Shown here one piece after another: positions 24,244 to 36,931 of a DNA stretch of 64,000 nt; the stretch's first letter is position 1, and every line of letters begins with the position of its first letter. Where the stretch lies: NCBI RefSeq assembly GCF_018327705.1, contig NZ_BNEM01000001.1, positions 3,968,001 through 4,032,000 of the forward strand. The letters run 5' to 3'. The notes beneath the pieces are model-generated. The model saw only the letters and a list, made by a program, of their open reading frames with translations. It made no database searches and had not been told where the DNA came from. Made by a program: the position numbers and the translations under genes. This DNA is from Catellatospora sp. TT07R-123. Its GTDB lineage: Bacteria > Actinomycetota > Actinomycetes > Mycobacteriales > Micromonosporaceae.

Positions 24244-25387
24244 CCCGCGCCCGGCCGACCCCGGGCCGCCGGAGGACTACAACGCCGAGCTGCACTACTA
24301 CGTGGTGTACGCGACCGAGGCCGACCGCCGCCGCGACGCCCCGCCGCTGACCGTCCTGATCACCGGCCGCAGCCACGCGGACGTCCGCTACCGCGGCTAC
24401 GAGCACTGCCTGCTGTGGCGCCATCGCGAGGGCGCCTGGGTGTACGACCCGGGCTGGGGCCGCGCCCTGCGCCCCGAGTTCGACGACACCTGGGACCCGG
24501 TCCGGCCCGAGCAGGCGGCTGCCCTGGCCGCGCGGATCGAGGGCGCCACGCCGCTGCCGGACCCGGACACGGTGCGGGAGGTCTTCTGGCGTACCGAGCG
24601 GGAGATCCGGGACCGCAGCCACCGCCGGGCCCCGTCGCTGCGCGTCGACGGCCGCCAGGTGTGGGTCGAGCGGGTGCGCTGGATGACGCGGCACCGCCTG
24701 GAGCCGCTGTGCCGGGAGCTCGGCCTGCCCGCCACCGCGCTCGTCGAGCCGCTGCCCGTCGACACCGAGCTGAGCGGGCGGGACGTGGCCGTCGCCGGGC
24801 GGGGCGGGCGCCTGTCGGTGCAGCTCGACGCGGTCGGGGTCTGCACGGTGCGGCTCACGGTCGCCACCACGGAGGACCTGTCCGCACCGGCCGGCGACCT
24901 GATCGCCCTGATGAAGGACGCCGTGGACGCGGCCGAGCAGGTCAGGACGGCCTCCACCCGCGAGGCGGTATGGGGCGAGGACCGCATCCGCCTGGACCGT
25001 CCCGCAGTGCTCGGGCGGTCCTCGGAGCACGCCTCACTCGACGACTGCGACCTCCAGTTCGGCGCCTGGTTCGCGATCTCGGCCGACGGCTCGATGGAGA
25101 CCTGGCTGTTCGCCTGCGCCTGCGATGAGGAGGTGATCCTCGGCCAGCGGATCCGCGACGCGGACACGGTGCGGCCCGGAGACCGGCTGTGGTTCCTCGA
25201 CGACTCCGCGATCGCGCCGCTGCGGCTGGCCCGCGCGGCCTGCCCGGCGCCGCTGGACCCCGCCTGCGACTGCCCGGTCCACCGCAACCTGCGGATGAGC
25301 CACCTGCCCACCGGCAACGCCAAACTGATCGCGCAGACCCTCGACGGCCTGCCGCTGCTCCGCCCCCTCGACGACCCGAGCTGGTGA
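24218..25387 (+). CDS. hypothetical protein with Cys-rich C-terminus
   Basis: A 389-residue soluble protein that I do not recognise. The start is uncertain: GTG 24218 overlaps the previous gene by 26 nt. It contains YEHCLLWRHREGAWVYDPGWG, a middle alpha/beta region, and a C-terminal cluster of Cys (FACACDEE, then ACPAPLDPACDCPVHR) that could bind zinc. Codon bias is strong and normal for this genome, so it is a real gene. It ends 32 nt before repeat copy 3. Confidence 0.7.
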   Translation: MPPPDRPSDPRPADPGPPEDYNAELHYYVVYATEADRRRDAPPLTVLITGRSHADVRYRGYEHCLLWRHREGAWVYDPGWGRALRPEFDDTWDPVRPEQAAALAARIEGATPLPDPDTVREVFWRTEREIRDRSHRRAPSLRVDGRQVWVERVRWMTRHRLEPLCRELGLPATALVEPLPVDTELSGRDVAVAGRGGRLSVQLDAVGVCTVRLTVATTEDLSAPAGDLIALMKDAVDAAEQVRTASTREAVWGEDRIRLDRPAVLGRSSEHASLDDCDLQFGAWFAISADGSMETWLFACACDEEVILGQRIRDADTVRPGDRLWFLDDSAIAPLRLARAACPAPLDPACDCPVHRNLRMSHLPTGNAKLIAQTLDGLPLLRPLDDPSW

Positions 25388-25419
25388 CCGCCCCCCGTCG
25401 CCGCAGAGCGGCGGCGCTC

Positions 25420-25483
25420 GTGCAGTTTCGGGGAAAGTGCACGAATTCCGTCGTCCATTCCAGCGCTTTCCCCGAAACTGCAC
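25420..25483. repeat. 64-bp palindromic element, copy 3
   Basis: A 20-bp perfect inverted repeat at 25418-25437 and 25466-25485 with the standard 22-nt spacer. The right arm begins GCGC rather than GCAC, so the facing position becomes a G-T (G-U) pair. It shares the stretch TTCCAGCGCTTTCCCC with copy 4. It lies between two converging genes, the Cys-rich protein and thiC. Confidence 0.92.
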
Positions 25484-25537
25484 GAACGCACCGCGCCCGC
25501 CCCGCGTGGCGGCGGGGCGGGCGCGGTGGGGTACACG

Positions 25538-29467
<3,930 letters not shown>

Positions 29468-29471
<4 letters not shown>

Positions 29472-30535
29472 CTGGCACCTCCGGCGGAAAGGCGTTGCGG
29501 CGTGAAAGGCGCCCACAGCAGGGGCAGCGCCCGCCCGTCCACCAGGTCGGCGACGGCGTGCGCGGTGTACGGGGCGGCCAGCACCCCGTGGCGGTAGTGC
29601 CCGGTCGCGACGAGCAACCGGGGCGACGCCCCGGCCGGCTCCAGCTCGCCGACGATCGGGCCGTTGTCCTCGGTGCCGGGGCGGTGGCCCGTCGACACCT
29701 CGACCAGCGCGTGCTCGCCGAGCTCCGGCACCAGGTCGGTGGCGGCGCGCAGCAGATCCCTGATGCCGCCGGCGGTGGCGTGCCCGTCGGCGCGCTCCTC
29801 GACCGTCGCCCCGACCAGGACCTCGCCGTCGGCGCGGGGAACGAGGTAGACGGCGCGGCCGTCGGCGTACCCCCGGATGACGTGGCGCAGCACCACCGGC
29901 CCGCGCAGGCGCACGATCGTGCCCTGCACCGGCCGGACCGGCAGCCCGGCCAGCTCGGCGCTGGCGCAGCCCGCGGCCAGCACCACGGTGTCGGCGGCGG
30001 TGTCCAGGTCGGCCAGCGACGCGACCGCCGCCCGGCGGACCGGGACCAGCGAGCGCAGCGCGGCGACGACCTTGCGGGGGTCGATCTGGTGGTCGGACTC
30101 GACGAGGACCCCGCGTGCCCGCGGGTGCAGCAGCGGCTCGCGTTCGCGCAGCTGGTCGCTGTCCAGCGTCACGACCGGGGTGCCCAGCTCCCGCTGGTGG
30201 GTCCACAGCCGCCGCAGCTGCGCCAGGTCGTCGGCGGTCAGCCCGACCTGGAGGGTCCCCTCGGTGCGGTGTCCCAGCTCGTGTCCCGACGCCGCGGCCA
30301 GCTCCCGCGCGTACGCGGGCCAGCGCCGGGCGGATTCGAGCAGCAGCTCGGTCAGCTCCTGCTCGCCGAAGTAGGACTCCCCGACCGGCGCCAGCATCCC
30401 GGCGGCCACATGGGACGCACCGCTGCCGGGATCGGGGTCGTAGACGGTGACCTCGTGGCCGCGGCGCGCGCACTCCCAGGCGATGGAGAGTCCGATGATG
30501 CCGCCGCCGACGACGGATACCCTGCGCGGAATCAT
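29468..30535 (-). CDS. thiO: glycine oxidase
   Basis: A 355-residue FAD enzyme supplying dehydroglycine for thiazole synthesis. It begins with a dinucleotide fold (VSVVGGGIIGLSIAWECARRG), then VAAGMLAPVGE. The C-terminal region has TGHRPGTEDNGPIVG and TGHYRHGVLAAP, both typical. It is first in the operon, directly after the TPP riboswitch. Confidence 0.95.
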
Positions 30536-30544
30536 CCGCTTCTC

Positions 30545-30636
30545 CTCCCTGCGCCGGCATTATCCGGATCAGGTTCGACGGTCGGGAGCGAATCAGCTCC
30601 CCTCTCAGCCCAGTTCACTGGGCTCCCGTGGGGTTT
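30545..30636 (-). ncRNA. TPP riboswitch (THI element)
   Basis: Read on the - strand, the leader has ACGGGAGCCC, then GGCTGAGAGGGG, and the pyrophosphate-arm core GAACCTGATCCGGATAATG followed by CCGGCGCAGGGA. These are the invariant THI-box segments in order. The core ends only about 10 nt from the thiO ATG, and GGAGGAG lies at its edge. This suggests translational control of thiO and, through the overlaps, of the whole operon. Confidence 0.95.
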
Positions 30637-30775
30637 CATGCAGTGTGTTGCGTGTGTGTTACGTAGGCTACCCGTCAGTTTTCAGGCCAGCCGAGCGCAG
30701 CGTAACCCTGCCCGCACCGACTGGCAACCACGTGTTCGTATGGCATCCAAACTCGCCGATCATCCGATGCCGTTG

Positions 30776-31189
30776 TCACGGCAACGGCATAACCTGCGGC
30801 TCGGCTGTCGGCACCGCGCGACGGATCAGGTACGACAGACGCTCCATCTCCTGCCACAATCCGCGCACCGGCCGCTGTGGACACTCCCGGAACAGGGCGA
30901 GCACCTGCGCGAACGTCAACCCGAGCTCCTGCCGCACCACGCTGCGCACGCGGACGTCGACGCTGTCGGCCGGAGCCAGCACCAGCCCGAACCAGCCCTC
31001 CTGCGCCGCGATCGAGGCCCGGGCGGCCTCGTTCAGACAACGACCGAGCTCGACGGCGAACCGGCTGCCGCAGGCCGCGCAGTGAACCTCGGCACACCAG
31101 CGCAGATAGCCCTCATGGTGGTAGCCCGACAGGAACCACCGTGTCGGACGGTCACACCCCGGGCAGGGCCTGACCGCTCCCGCTGACAA
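30776..31189 (-). CDS. hypothetical zinc-ribbon protein
   Basis: A 137-residue protein with an N-terminal zinc ribbon: CPGC near residue 9 and CAACG near residue 38, with a further Cys and His between. A helical part follows (VVRQELGLTFAQVLALFREC). I do not recognise the family. A TTG start lies 6 nt after the upstream thiE stop, so the two are probably cotranscribed. No ATG or GTG fits before the first CXXC. Confidence 0.65.
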   Translation of the reverse strand: MSAGAVRPCPGCDRPTRWFLSGYHHEGYLRWCAEVHCAACGSRFAVELGRCLNEAARASIAAQEGWFGLVLAPADSVDVRVRSVVRQELGLTFAQVLALFRECPQRPVRGLWQEMERLSYLIRRAVPTAEPQVMPLP

Positions 31190-31195
31190 TTAGCG

Positions 31196-31822
31196 TCAGG
31201 CCGCGACGGCGGCGAGCAGGTCGGCGACTGCCTGCGCCGGGTCGGGGGCCTCGGAGACCGCGCCGATCACCGCGACGCCGTGGGCCCCGGCCGCGAGCAG
31301 GGCCGGCACGCGGGCGGCGGTCACGCCGCCGATCGCGATGATGGGGGTGCCGGCGCACTGCCGCACCACGGCCCGCAGCCCCTCCGGCCCGATCGCCACC
31401 GGCAGGTCGTCCTTGGTCACCGTGGCGAAGCAGGGGCCGACGCCGAGGTAGTCGGCCCCGTCGCCGACCGCGCGCAGCGCCGTCGCGGGCACCCGGGCGG
31501 TGGCGCCGAGGATCGCGTCCGGGCCGAGCAGCCGCCGCGCGGCCGCCACGGGCAGGTCGTCGGCGCCGACGTGGCCGCCGCGCGCGCCCGCCGCCAAGCC
31601 GACGTGCAGCCGGTCGTTGACCAGCACCGGAATCCCGTGCGGGCGGCACAGGGCGACGATCTGGCCCGCCAGGTCGTAGCAGTAGCGGTCGGTCCAGTCG
31701 TCGGCCGGCCGGAACTGGATCACCAGGTCCGGGGTGGCGACGCTGAGCGCCGCCCGCACGATCGCGACCGGATCACGTCCCGGCCTGCTGTCGGTCACCA
31801 GATGCAGCCGCCCCAACCCCAT
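31196..31822 (-). CDS. thiE: thiamine phosphate synthase (second ThiE-family gene)
   Basis: A 208-residue ThiE-family barrel. It keeps LVNDRLHVGLAAGARGGHVG, DDLP and DYLGVGPCFATVTK, the substrate- and Mg-binding blocks that the operon copy lacks. Its early motif (VIQFRPADD) departs from the usual VQLREK. It is likely the true synthase joining HMP-PP and thiazole phosphate. The ATG at 31822 is preferred; a GTG three codons upstream is possible. It lies outside the riboswitch operon. Confidence 0.82.
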   Translation of the reverse strand: MGLGRLHLVTDSRPGRDPVAIVRAALSVATPDLVIQFRPADDWTDRYCYDLAGQIVALCRPHGIPVLVNDRLHVGLAAGARGGHVGADDLPVAAARRLLGPDAILGATARVPATALRAVGDGADYLGVGPCFATVTKDDLPVAIGPEGLRAVVRQCAGTPIIAIGGVTAARVPALLAAGAHGVAVIGAVSEAPDPAQAVADLLAAVAA

Positions 31823-31859
31823 GGCGCACACGCTACCGCCAGACGGGGCGGGCGGGATC

Positions 31860-31923
31860 GTGCAGTTTCGGGGAAAGTGCGGCTACGACGCTCAAGATTC
31901 CAGCGCTTTCCCCGAAACTGCAT
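31860..31923. repeat. 64-bp palindromic element, copy 4
   Basis: Arms at 31861-31877 and 31906-31922 are a 17-bp perfect inverted repeat with the same 22-nt core spacing. It shares the GCGC-type right arm with copy 3, but the spacer has lost the left inner GAAT. It lies only 5 nt beyond the ABC-F stop and 37 nt upstream of the thiE ATG. Confidence 0.9.
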
Positions 31924-31927
31924 GGAC

Positions 31928-33628
31928 TCAGCGGACGTCCCAGACGGGTTCGGGGGTTTCCACGACCTCGCCGTCGTTCTGGAAGACGAGGAAGCGGTCG
32001 AAGGAGCGGGTGAACCAGCGGTCGTGCGTGACCGCGACGACCGTGCCCTCGAAGCTCTCCAGGCCCTGCTCCAGCGCTTCGGCGCTGGCCAGGTCGAGGT
32101 TGTCGGTGGGCTCGTCGAGCAGCAGCAGCGTCACGCCGGACAGCTCCAGCAGCAGCACCAGGAACCGGGCCTGCTGCCCGCCGGACAGCGTGCCGAACCG
32201 CTGCTCGCCCTGCTTGGCCAGCTCGTACCGGTCGAGCACCTTGTACGCGGCCTCGCGTCCCAGCGACGGCCGGTGCGCGTCGCCGCGCCACAGGATGTCG
32301 AGCAGCTCCCGCCCGGCCAGGTCGGGCCGGTCGTGGGTCTGCGAGAAGTGCCCCGGCACGACCCGCGCCCCCAGCCGGCACCTGCCCTGGTGGCCGACCT
32401 TGGCGTGCTCGGCGCCGTCGGCCGAGCGCCCGGACGGGTCGTCGGTGCTCTGCGCCAGCAGGCGCAGGAAGTGCGACTTGCCGGTGCCGTTGGCGCCGAG
32501 CACGGCCAGGCGGTCGCCGTACCAGAGTTCCAGGTCGAACGGGAAGGTGAGGTTGTCGAGTTCGAGCTGCTCGCACATGACGGCGCGCTTGCCGGTGCGG
32601 GCGCCGCGCAGCCGCATCTGGATCTGCTGGTCCTTGGGCGGCAGCGGCGGCGGGCCGTCCTCCTCGAACTTGCGCAGCCGGGTCTGGGCGGCCTGGTAGC
32701 GCGAGGCCAGCCCGTCGTTGTACGCCGCCTTCTGCTTGTACATCAGCATCAGCGTGCGCAGCTTCTCGTGCTCCTCGTCCCAGCGGCGGCGGCGCTCCTC
32801 CATGCTGTCGTGCCGGGCCACCCGGGCCTCGTGCCAGGAGGCGAAGTTGCCGGGATGCGTCCACGCGCTGCCGCCCTCGACCGCGACCACCCGGTCGGCG
32901 GTCTGGTTGAGCAGCTCGCGGTCGTGCGACACGTAGAGGACCGACTTCTTCGACTCGCGCAGCCGCTGCTCCAGCCAGCGCTTGGCGGGCACGTCGAGGA
33001 AGTTGTCGGGCTCGTCGAGCAGCAGCACCTCGTCGGTGCCGCGCAGCAGCAGCTCCAGCGCGAAGCGCTTCTGCTGGCCGCCGGAGAGGGTGCGCACGGG
33101 CCGCTCCCGGGTCTCGTCCCAGGGCTTGTCCAGGATGAGCGTGGAGACGGTGTCGAACAGCACCTCGGCCTCGTAGCCGCCCGCCTCGCCGAACGCCGAC
33201 AGCGCCTCGGCGTAGCGCAGCTGCGCCTGCTGGGCGATGCTGCTGAGCGGCCCCTGCGCCTCAGCCTCGCGCATCGCGTGCTCGGCGCGCACCAGCTTGG
33301 CCCCGGCCGCCTGCAACCGCGGCTCGACCAGCGAGAACGCCAGCTCGGCGAGGGTGGCGTCGCCGCCGCCCGCCGCGCCGGTCGCCGCCGACGACCCGTA
33401 CATGCCGATGAACTGGCGCATCACGCCCAGGCCGCCGGCGCGCGCGATGCCGCCGACCGGTGTCGGCAGGTCGCCCGCGACCATCTTCAGCAGCGTCGTC
33501 TTGCCCGCGCCGTTCGGGCCGACCAGCGCGACCTTGGCGCCCTCGCCGACCCGGAACGACACTTCGGAGAAGAGCACCCGCCCGTCGGGCAGCGTCCACG
33601 ACACGCCCGAGACATCCACATAACCCAC
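31928..33628 (-). CDS. ABC-F family ATPase
   Basis: A 566-residue protein with two ABC domains and no membrane segment, as in the translation-linked ABC-F family. Domain 1 has GPNGAGKTT, LSGGQQKR, LLLDEPDNFLD and SHDREL. A charged inter-domain linker follows (HDSMEERRRRWDEEHEKLRT). Domain 2 has GANGTGKSH, LSGGQQAR, LLLDEPTDNLD and THDRWF. The second P-loop has His after GKS instead of Thr or Ser. A GTG start gives GYVDVSGVSWTLPDGRVLF. Resistance or translational-throttle function cannot be told apart. Confidence 0.92.
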   Translation of the reverse strand: MGYVDVSGVSWTLPDGRVLFSEVSFRVGEGAKVALVGPNGAGKTTLLKMVAGDLPTPVGGIARAGGLGVMRQFIGMYGSSAATGAAGGGDATLAELAFSLVEPRLQAAGAKLVRAEHAMREAEAQGPLSSIAQQAQLRYAEALSAFGEAGGYEAEVLFDTVSTLILDKPWDETRERPVRTLSGGQQKRFALELLLRGTDEVLLLDEPDNFLDVPAKRWLEQRLRESKKSVLYVSHDRELLNQTADRVVAVEGGSAWTHPGNFASWHEARVARHDSMEERRRRWDEEHEKLRTLMLMYKQKAAYNDGLASRYQAAQTRLRKFEEDGPPPLPPKDQQIQMRLRGARTGKRAVMCEQLELDNLTFPFDLELWYGDRLAVLGANGTGKSHFLRLLAQSTDDPSGRSADGAEHAKVGHQGRCRLGARVVPGHFSQTHDRPDLAGRELLDILWRGDAHRPSLGREAAYKVLDRYELAKQGEQRFGTLSGGQQARFLVLLLELSGVTLLLLDEPTDNLDLASAEALEQGLESFEGTVVAVTHDRWFTRSFDRFLVFQNDGEVVETPEPVWDVR

Positions 33629-33645
33629 GCGGGAATCCTGCCTGA

Positions 33646-34260
33646 TCAGAGGGCCTGCGGGCGAGTCACTTTCAGCACCCGGAAACCGGACCCGCTGGCG
33701 TGCCGGTCCGTGTGCCAGCCCTGCTCGTTGAGCCAGGCCTGGAGCGAGTCGGCACCCTTGTGCCGGCCCACGACCAGCCAGGCCACCCCGTCCGGGGCCA
33801 GCCGGGGCAGCCAGCGCAGCAGCAGCTCGTGCAGCTCGGGCTTGCCGATGCGGATCGGCGGGTTGGACCAGATCTGCGCGAACTCGACAGTCTCCGGCAC
33901 CGCGTCGGGCTCGGCCACCCGCACCCGCTCCGACACGCCCAGCCGCTGCGCGTTGGCCTCGGTGAACTCGCGGGCACGGGAGTTGACGTCGACCGCCCAC
34001 ACCTGGGCCTGCGGCGCCCGGCGGGCCAGCACCATCGTGATCGGCCCGTAGCCGCAGCCCAGGTCGAGCAGGGTGCCGGTAGTCGCGGCGGTGGGCAGAT
34101 CGCCCTTTTTCAGCAGTACGGTCGTGCCGGTGTCCAGCCGGTCGGCGGAGAACACGCCGCCTGCCGAGGTCAGGGTGTATTCGTCGCCGCCGATGCTGAA
34201 TTCGACCTCTCGCGGACGGACCGGCGCGCCCGGCTCCGCGGTGAAATAATGCTCGCCCAC
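33646..34260 (-). CDS. class I SAM methyltransferase, RsmC-like
   Basis: A 204-residue methyltransferase resembling RsmC-type 16S rRNA guanine methyltransferases. Motif I is LLDLGCGYGPITMVLA, the acidic motif WAVDVNSRA, and the catalytic-type motif SNPPIRIGKPELHELLL. GTG 34260 (before GEHYFTAEPG) is the likely start, because family similarity begins there. An upstream in-frame ATG would run into the divergent gene. It is 17 nt from the ABC-F GTG, so the two are probably cotranscribed. Confidence 0.85.
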   Translation of the reverse strand: MGEHYFTAEPGAPVRPREVEFSIGGDEYTLTSAGGVFSADRLDTGTTVLLKKGDLPTAATTGTLLDLGCGYGPITMVLARRAPQAQVWAVDVNSRAREFTEANAQRLGVSERVRVAEPDAVPETVEFAQIWSNPPIRIGKPELHELLLRWLPRLAPDGVAWLVVGRHKGADSLQAWLNEQGWHTDRHASGSGFRVLKVTRPQAL

Positions 34261-34339
34261 CGGCCCATTCTCCCCCGAACGGACGGACTCCCGCGCCGCA
34301 GGGTTAAGGGCGACTGTGTCGTCCATTACGCTGTGCGAC

Positions 34340-36067
34340 ATGGCTCACGGCTACGGGACTGGCGCAGGGGACTGGACTCCGTCCTCCCGGCGCGACCCGC
34401 GCGACCGCGACCCCCAGGATCCGCGTACACCAGGCGAGACCAGGGCGAGTCGGCATGGAACCCAGCGCGGCGACACCCATGACGCAGAGTCACCAGATCG
34501 TGGCGATCGGGGTTCGGGCCGCCGCCGGGCTCCCGAGGCGCCCACCTCCGGTGGCGCGCCCGACCGGTTCAACGGCTTCACCGAGCACAAGCCGCCGCCA
34601 TCGCGCGGTGGCACCCAGGACCGTTTCGGCAGCCCCGACCGTTCCGGCCGGGGCTTCGGCCGGGGGGGCGCCGCGCCGGACCGCGCGGGCACCCCGGATC
34701 GCGGCACCCCGGATCGCGGCACCCCGGATCGTGGTACGCCCGGCCGTGGGACCCAGGACCGCACCGGCTCGCCGGGCCGCGGCGCCGGGTTCGACCGGGG
34801 CCTGCCCCCGTCGTCCGGCGGACCGACCGCATACGACGGCGGCCGCCGCGGCGCCGAACCGCCCCGCACCGCCGAACCCGGCCGCGGCCAGTCCGCACCG
34901 CCCGGTACGGGCCGGCGGCCCGCGCCCGGCGGACCGGTCCCCGGCGAGCCGCCGGGCGCCCGCAACGGCTCGCTGGCCCGCCCGCGCGGCGTCGGCGACC
35001 CGCCGCCCCCGCCGGTGCAGGCCGGGCGCGGCGCGCCCGCCGCACCGCCGCGCCGCGGCACCGAGCAGCCCGGACAGCGTCCCGGCACCCTGCCCGCGCC
35101 CGTGTCCCCCGGGCTGCCCGCACGCACGGGCGGCGGGCCGGGCAGCCGGACCGCCGCGCCCGTCGGCCCGGCCAACCCGGTGCGGGTCACCCCGCCGCCG
35201 ACCCGGCCGTCGATCACGGCGCCGCCCCCGCCGCCGCCCCCGCAGCGCACCGGCGGAATGCGCCCGGCCGACGCGGGCGGCCGGTTCCAGCGGCTGCCGA
35301 TCAACCCGAACATGTCCAACCGGTGGAAGAAGACGCTGAGCGTGCTCGGCGTCGTCGCGGTGCTCGCCGTGTGCGCGGTGGGCTCGTTCCTGATGGTGCT
35401 CGACGAGAAGAACAGCAGCGGCGCGCAGGCCAACAGCTCGCCCCCGCCGACGGCCACGCCCGTCGACATCTCCTCGCGCGAGGTCGACGGCAAGCCGCTG
35501 ACCACGCAGGAGGTCTTCCCCGCCTCGAAGATCGTCATCGACGTGAACAAGCCGACCGAGGCGTACACGCTGGTGAAGGCGCAGGTGCTCAAGGACTGCC
35601 GGGCCACCACCAACGGCGACCTCACCAAGCTGATCGCGAAGCTGGGCTGCAGCCAGGTCGTGCGCGGCACGCTGCGCTCCCCCAACGGGCAGTACCTGGT
35701 CACCGGCGGCATCGTCAACCTCGACACCGTCGCCAGCGCCGAGCAGGCGTACGAGGCGATCAAGCCGATCGTCGACGCGGGCAAGGGCCGCTTCCTCGGA
35801 TACGCCCCCGACAGCAAGACCCGGCCGCTGGCCCTGTCCTCCACCCACGCCGGGTGGAACATCAAGGGCCACTACCTCGTCTACTGCGTGATCGCGCGCT
35901 CCGACGGCGACGAGATCGCCGTCGGCGACCCGTTCGCCAAGCAGATCCTCTACGACGTGATCGAGTTCTACCTGCGCGGCAAGGTGCTGGAGGACCGGGC
36001 GTTCGACCCGATCGCCGCCAGCGGCGTGGCCGACCCGAGCGCCACCCCGGCCCCGTCCGCGGGCTGA
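34340..36067 (+). CDS. low-complexity, single-pass membrane protein of unknown function
   Basis: A 575-residue protein. The first 325 residues are rich in Gly, Pro, Arg and Asp, with tandem GTPDR repeats, and look disordered. A transmembrane helix follows (KKTLSVLGVVAVLAVCAVG). An outer domain of about 200 residues (EVFPASKIVIDV, YTLVKAQVLKDCRAT, LGCSQVVRGTLRSPNGQY) has two or three Cys that may pair. This architecture is common in Micromonosporaceae-type genomes but has no assigned function. The ATG is at 34340; an earlier GTG exists. Confidence 0.7.
   Translation: MAHGYGTGAGDWTPSSRRDPRDRDPQDPRTPGETRASRHGTQRGDTHDAESPDRGDRGSGRRRAPEAPTSGGAPDRFNGFTEHKPPPSRGGTQDRFGSPDRSGRGFGRGGAAPDRAGTPDRGTPDRGTPDRGTPGRGTQDRTGSPGRGAGFDRGLPPSSGGPTAYDGGRRGAEPPRTAEPGRGQSAPPGTGRRPAPGGPVPGEPPGARNGSLARPRGVGDPPPPPVQAGRGAPAAPPRRGTEQPGQRPGTLPAPVSPGLPARTGGGPGSRTAAPVGPANPVRVTPPPTRPSITAPPPPPPPQRTGGMRPADAGGRFQRLPINPNMSNRWKKTLSVLGVVAVLAVCAVGSFLMVLDEKNSSGAQANSSPPPTATPVDISSREVDGKPLTTQEVFPASKIVIDVNKPTEAYTLVKAQVLKDCRATTNGDLTKLIAKLGCSQVVRGTLRSPNGQYLVTGGIVNLDTVASAEQAYEAIKPIVDAGKGRFLGYAPDSKTRPLALSSTHAGWNIKGHYLVYCVIARSDGDEIAVGDPFAKQILYDVIEFYLRGKVLEDRAFDPIAASGVADPSATPAPSAG
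34688..34747 (+). repeat. 15-bp tandem repeat inside the low-complexity gene
   Basis: Three copies of GGCACCCCGGATCGC, the last with one change, and a fourth diverged unit run without gaps. They encode Gly-Thr-Pro-Asp-Arg repeats. As multiples of 15 bp, copy changes keep the frame. Confidence 0.9.
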
Positions 36068-36074
36068 GACGGCC

Positions 36075-36905
36075 TCAGACGCTTCCGCGGGCCCCGGCCG
36101 GGGTGCCGCGAAGGTTGCGGGTCTGCTCGGCCCGTGCCGCGAACTCGGCCGCCTCCGGGTAGCCGACCGCGACCAGGTTCAGCCCGTGCGGGGGCGCCAC
36201 GACGACGTCGTTGGACCGCTCGGTGCGGCTCAGCAGCGAGGCGGGCCAGCCCGGCTCGCGCCGCCCGTCGCCCACGGTCAGCATCGCGCCCACCAGGCTG
36301 CGCACCATCGCCTGGCAGAACGCGTCCGCCTGCACGGTGGCGATCAGCACCCCGTCGGGCTCACGCCGCCACGACATCGCGGTGATCTGCCGGATGGTGG
36401 TGGCGTGCTCCTTGCGCTTGCAGAACGCCGCGAAGTCGTGCTCGCCGCACAGCCCGGCCGCGGCCGCGTTGAGCCGGTCCAGGTCGAGCGGGCGCTGCCA
36501 GAACAGGGTGTCCAGCCGCCGCAGCGGGTTCGGCCCGGCCTCGGCGTCGCTGGCCCGGTACTCGTAGCGGCGCCACAGGGCCGAGAAGCGGGCGTCGAAC
36601 TCCGGGGGCACCGCGGCGGCCCGCAGCACGCGCACATCGGCGGGCAGCAGCCCGGCCAGGCGGCGGACCAGGGTGGGCGCCAGGGCGGCCCAGCGGTCGT
36701 CGGGCAGCTCCACGTGGCAGACCTGGCCCGTGGCGTGCACCCCGGCGTCGGTGCGCCCGGCGACGGTCAGGCCGGTCGGGTTGCCGGGACCGGCGATCCG
36801 TTCCAGCTCGGCCAGCAGCACCCCGGCCACGGTGCGCCGTCCCGGCTGGGCGGCCCAGCCGGAGAAGTCGGTGCCGTCGTACGCGACGTCCAGCCGTACC
36901 CTCAT
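36075..36905 (-). CDS. truA: tRNA pseudouridine(38-40) synthase
   Basis: A 276-residue TruA. The catalytic Asp lies in AGRTDAGVHATGQV. MRVRLDVAYDGTDFSGWAAQ at the N-terminus and RRYEYRAS and QADAFCQAMVRSLVGAML further on are typical. It follows rplQ in the conserved order, but a strong hairpin separates them. Its 3' end is 7 nt from the opposing membrane protein gene. Confidence 0.96.
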   Translation of the reverse strand: MRVRLDVAYDGTDFSGWAAQPGRRTVAGVLLAELERIAGPGNPTGLTVAGRTDAGVHATGQVCHVELPDDRWAALAPTLVRRLAGLLPADVRVLRAAAVPPEFDARFSALWRRYEYRASDAEAGPNPLRRLDTLFWQRPLDLDRLNAAAAGLCGEHDFAAFCKRKEHATTIRQITAMSWRREPDGVLIATVQADAFCQAMVRSLVGAMLTVGDGRREPGWPASLLSRTERSNDVVVAPPHGLNLVAVGYPEAAEFAARAEQTRNLRGTPAGARGSV

Positions 36906-36931
36906 CGCCTCTTGACCTCCCCCTAAATGGA

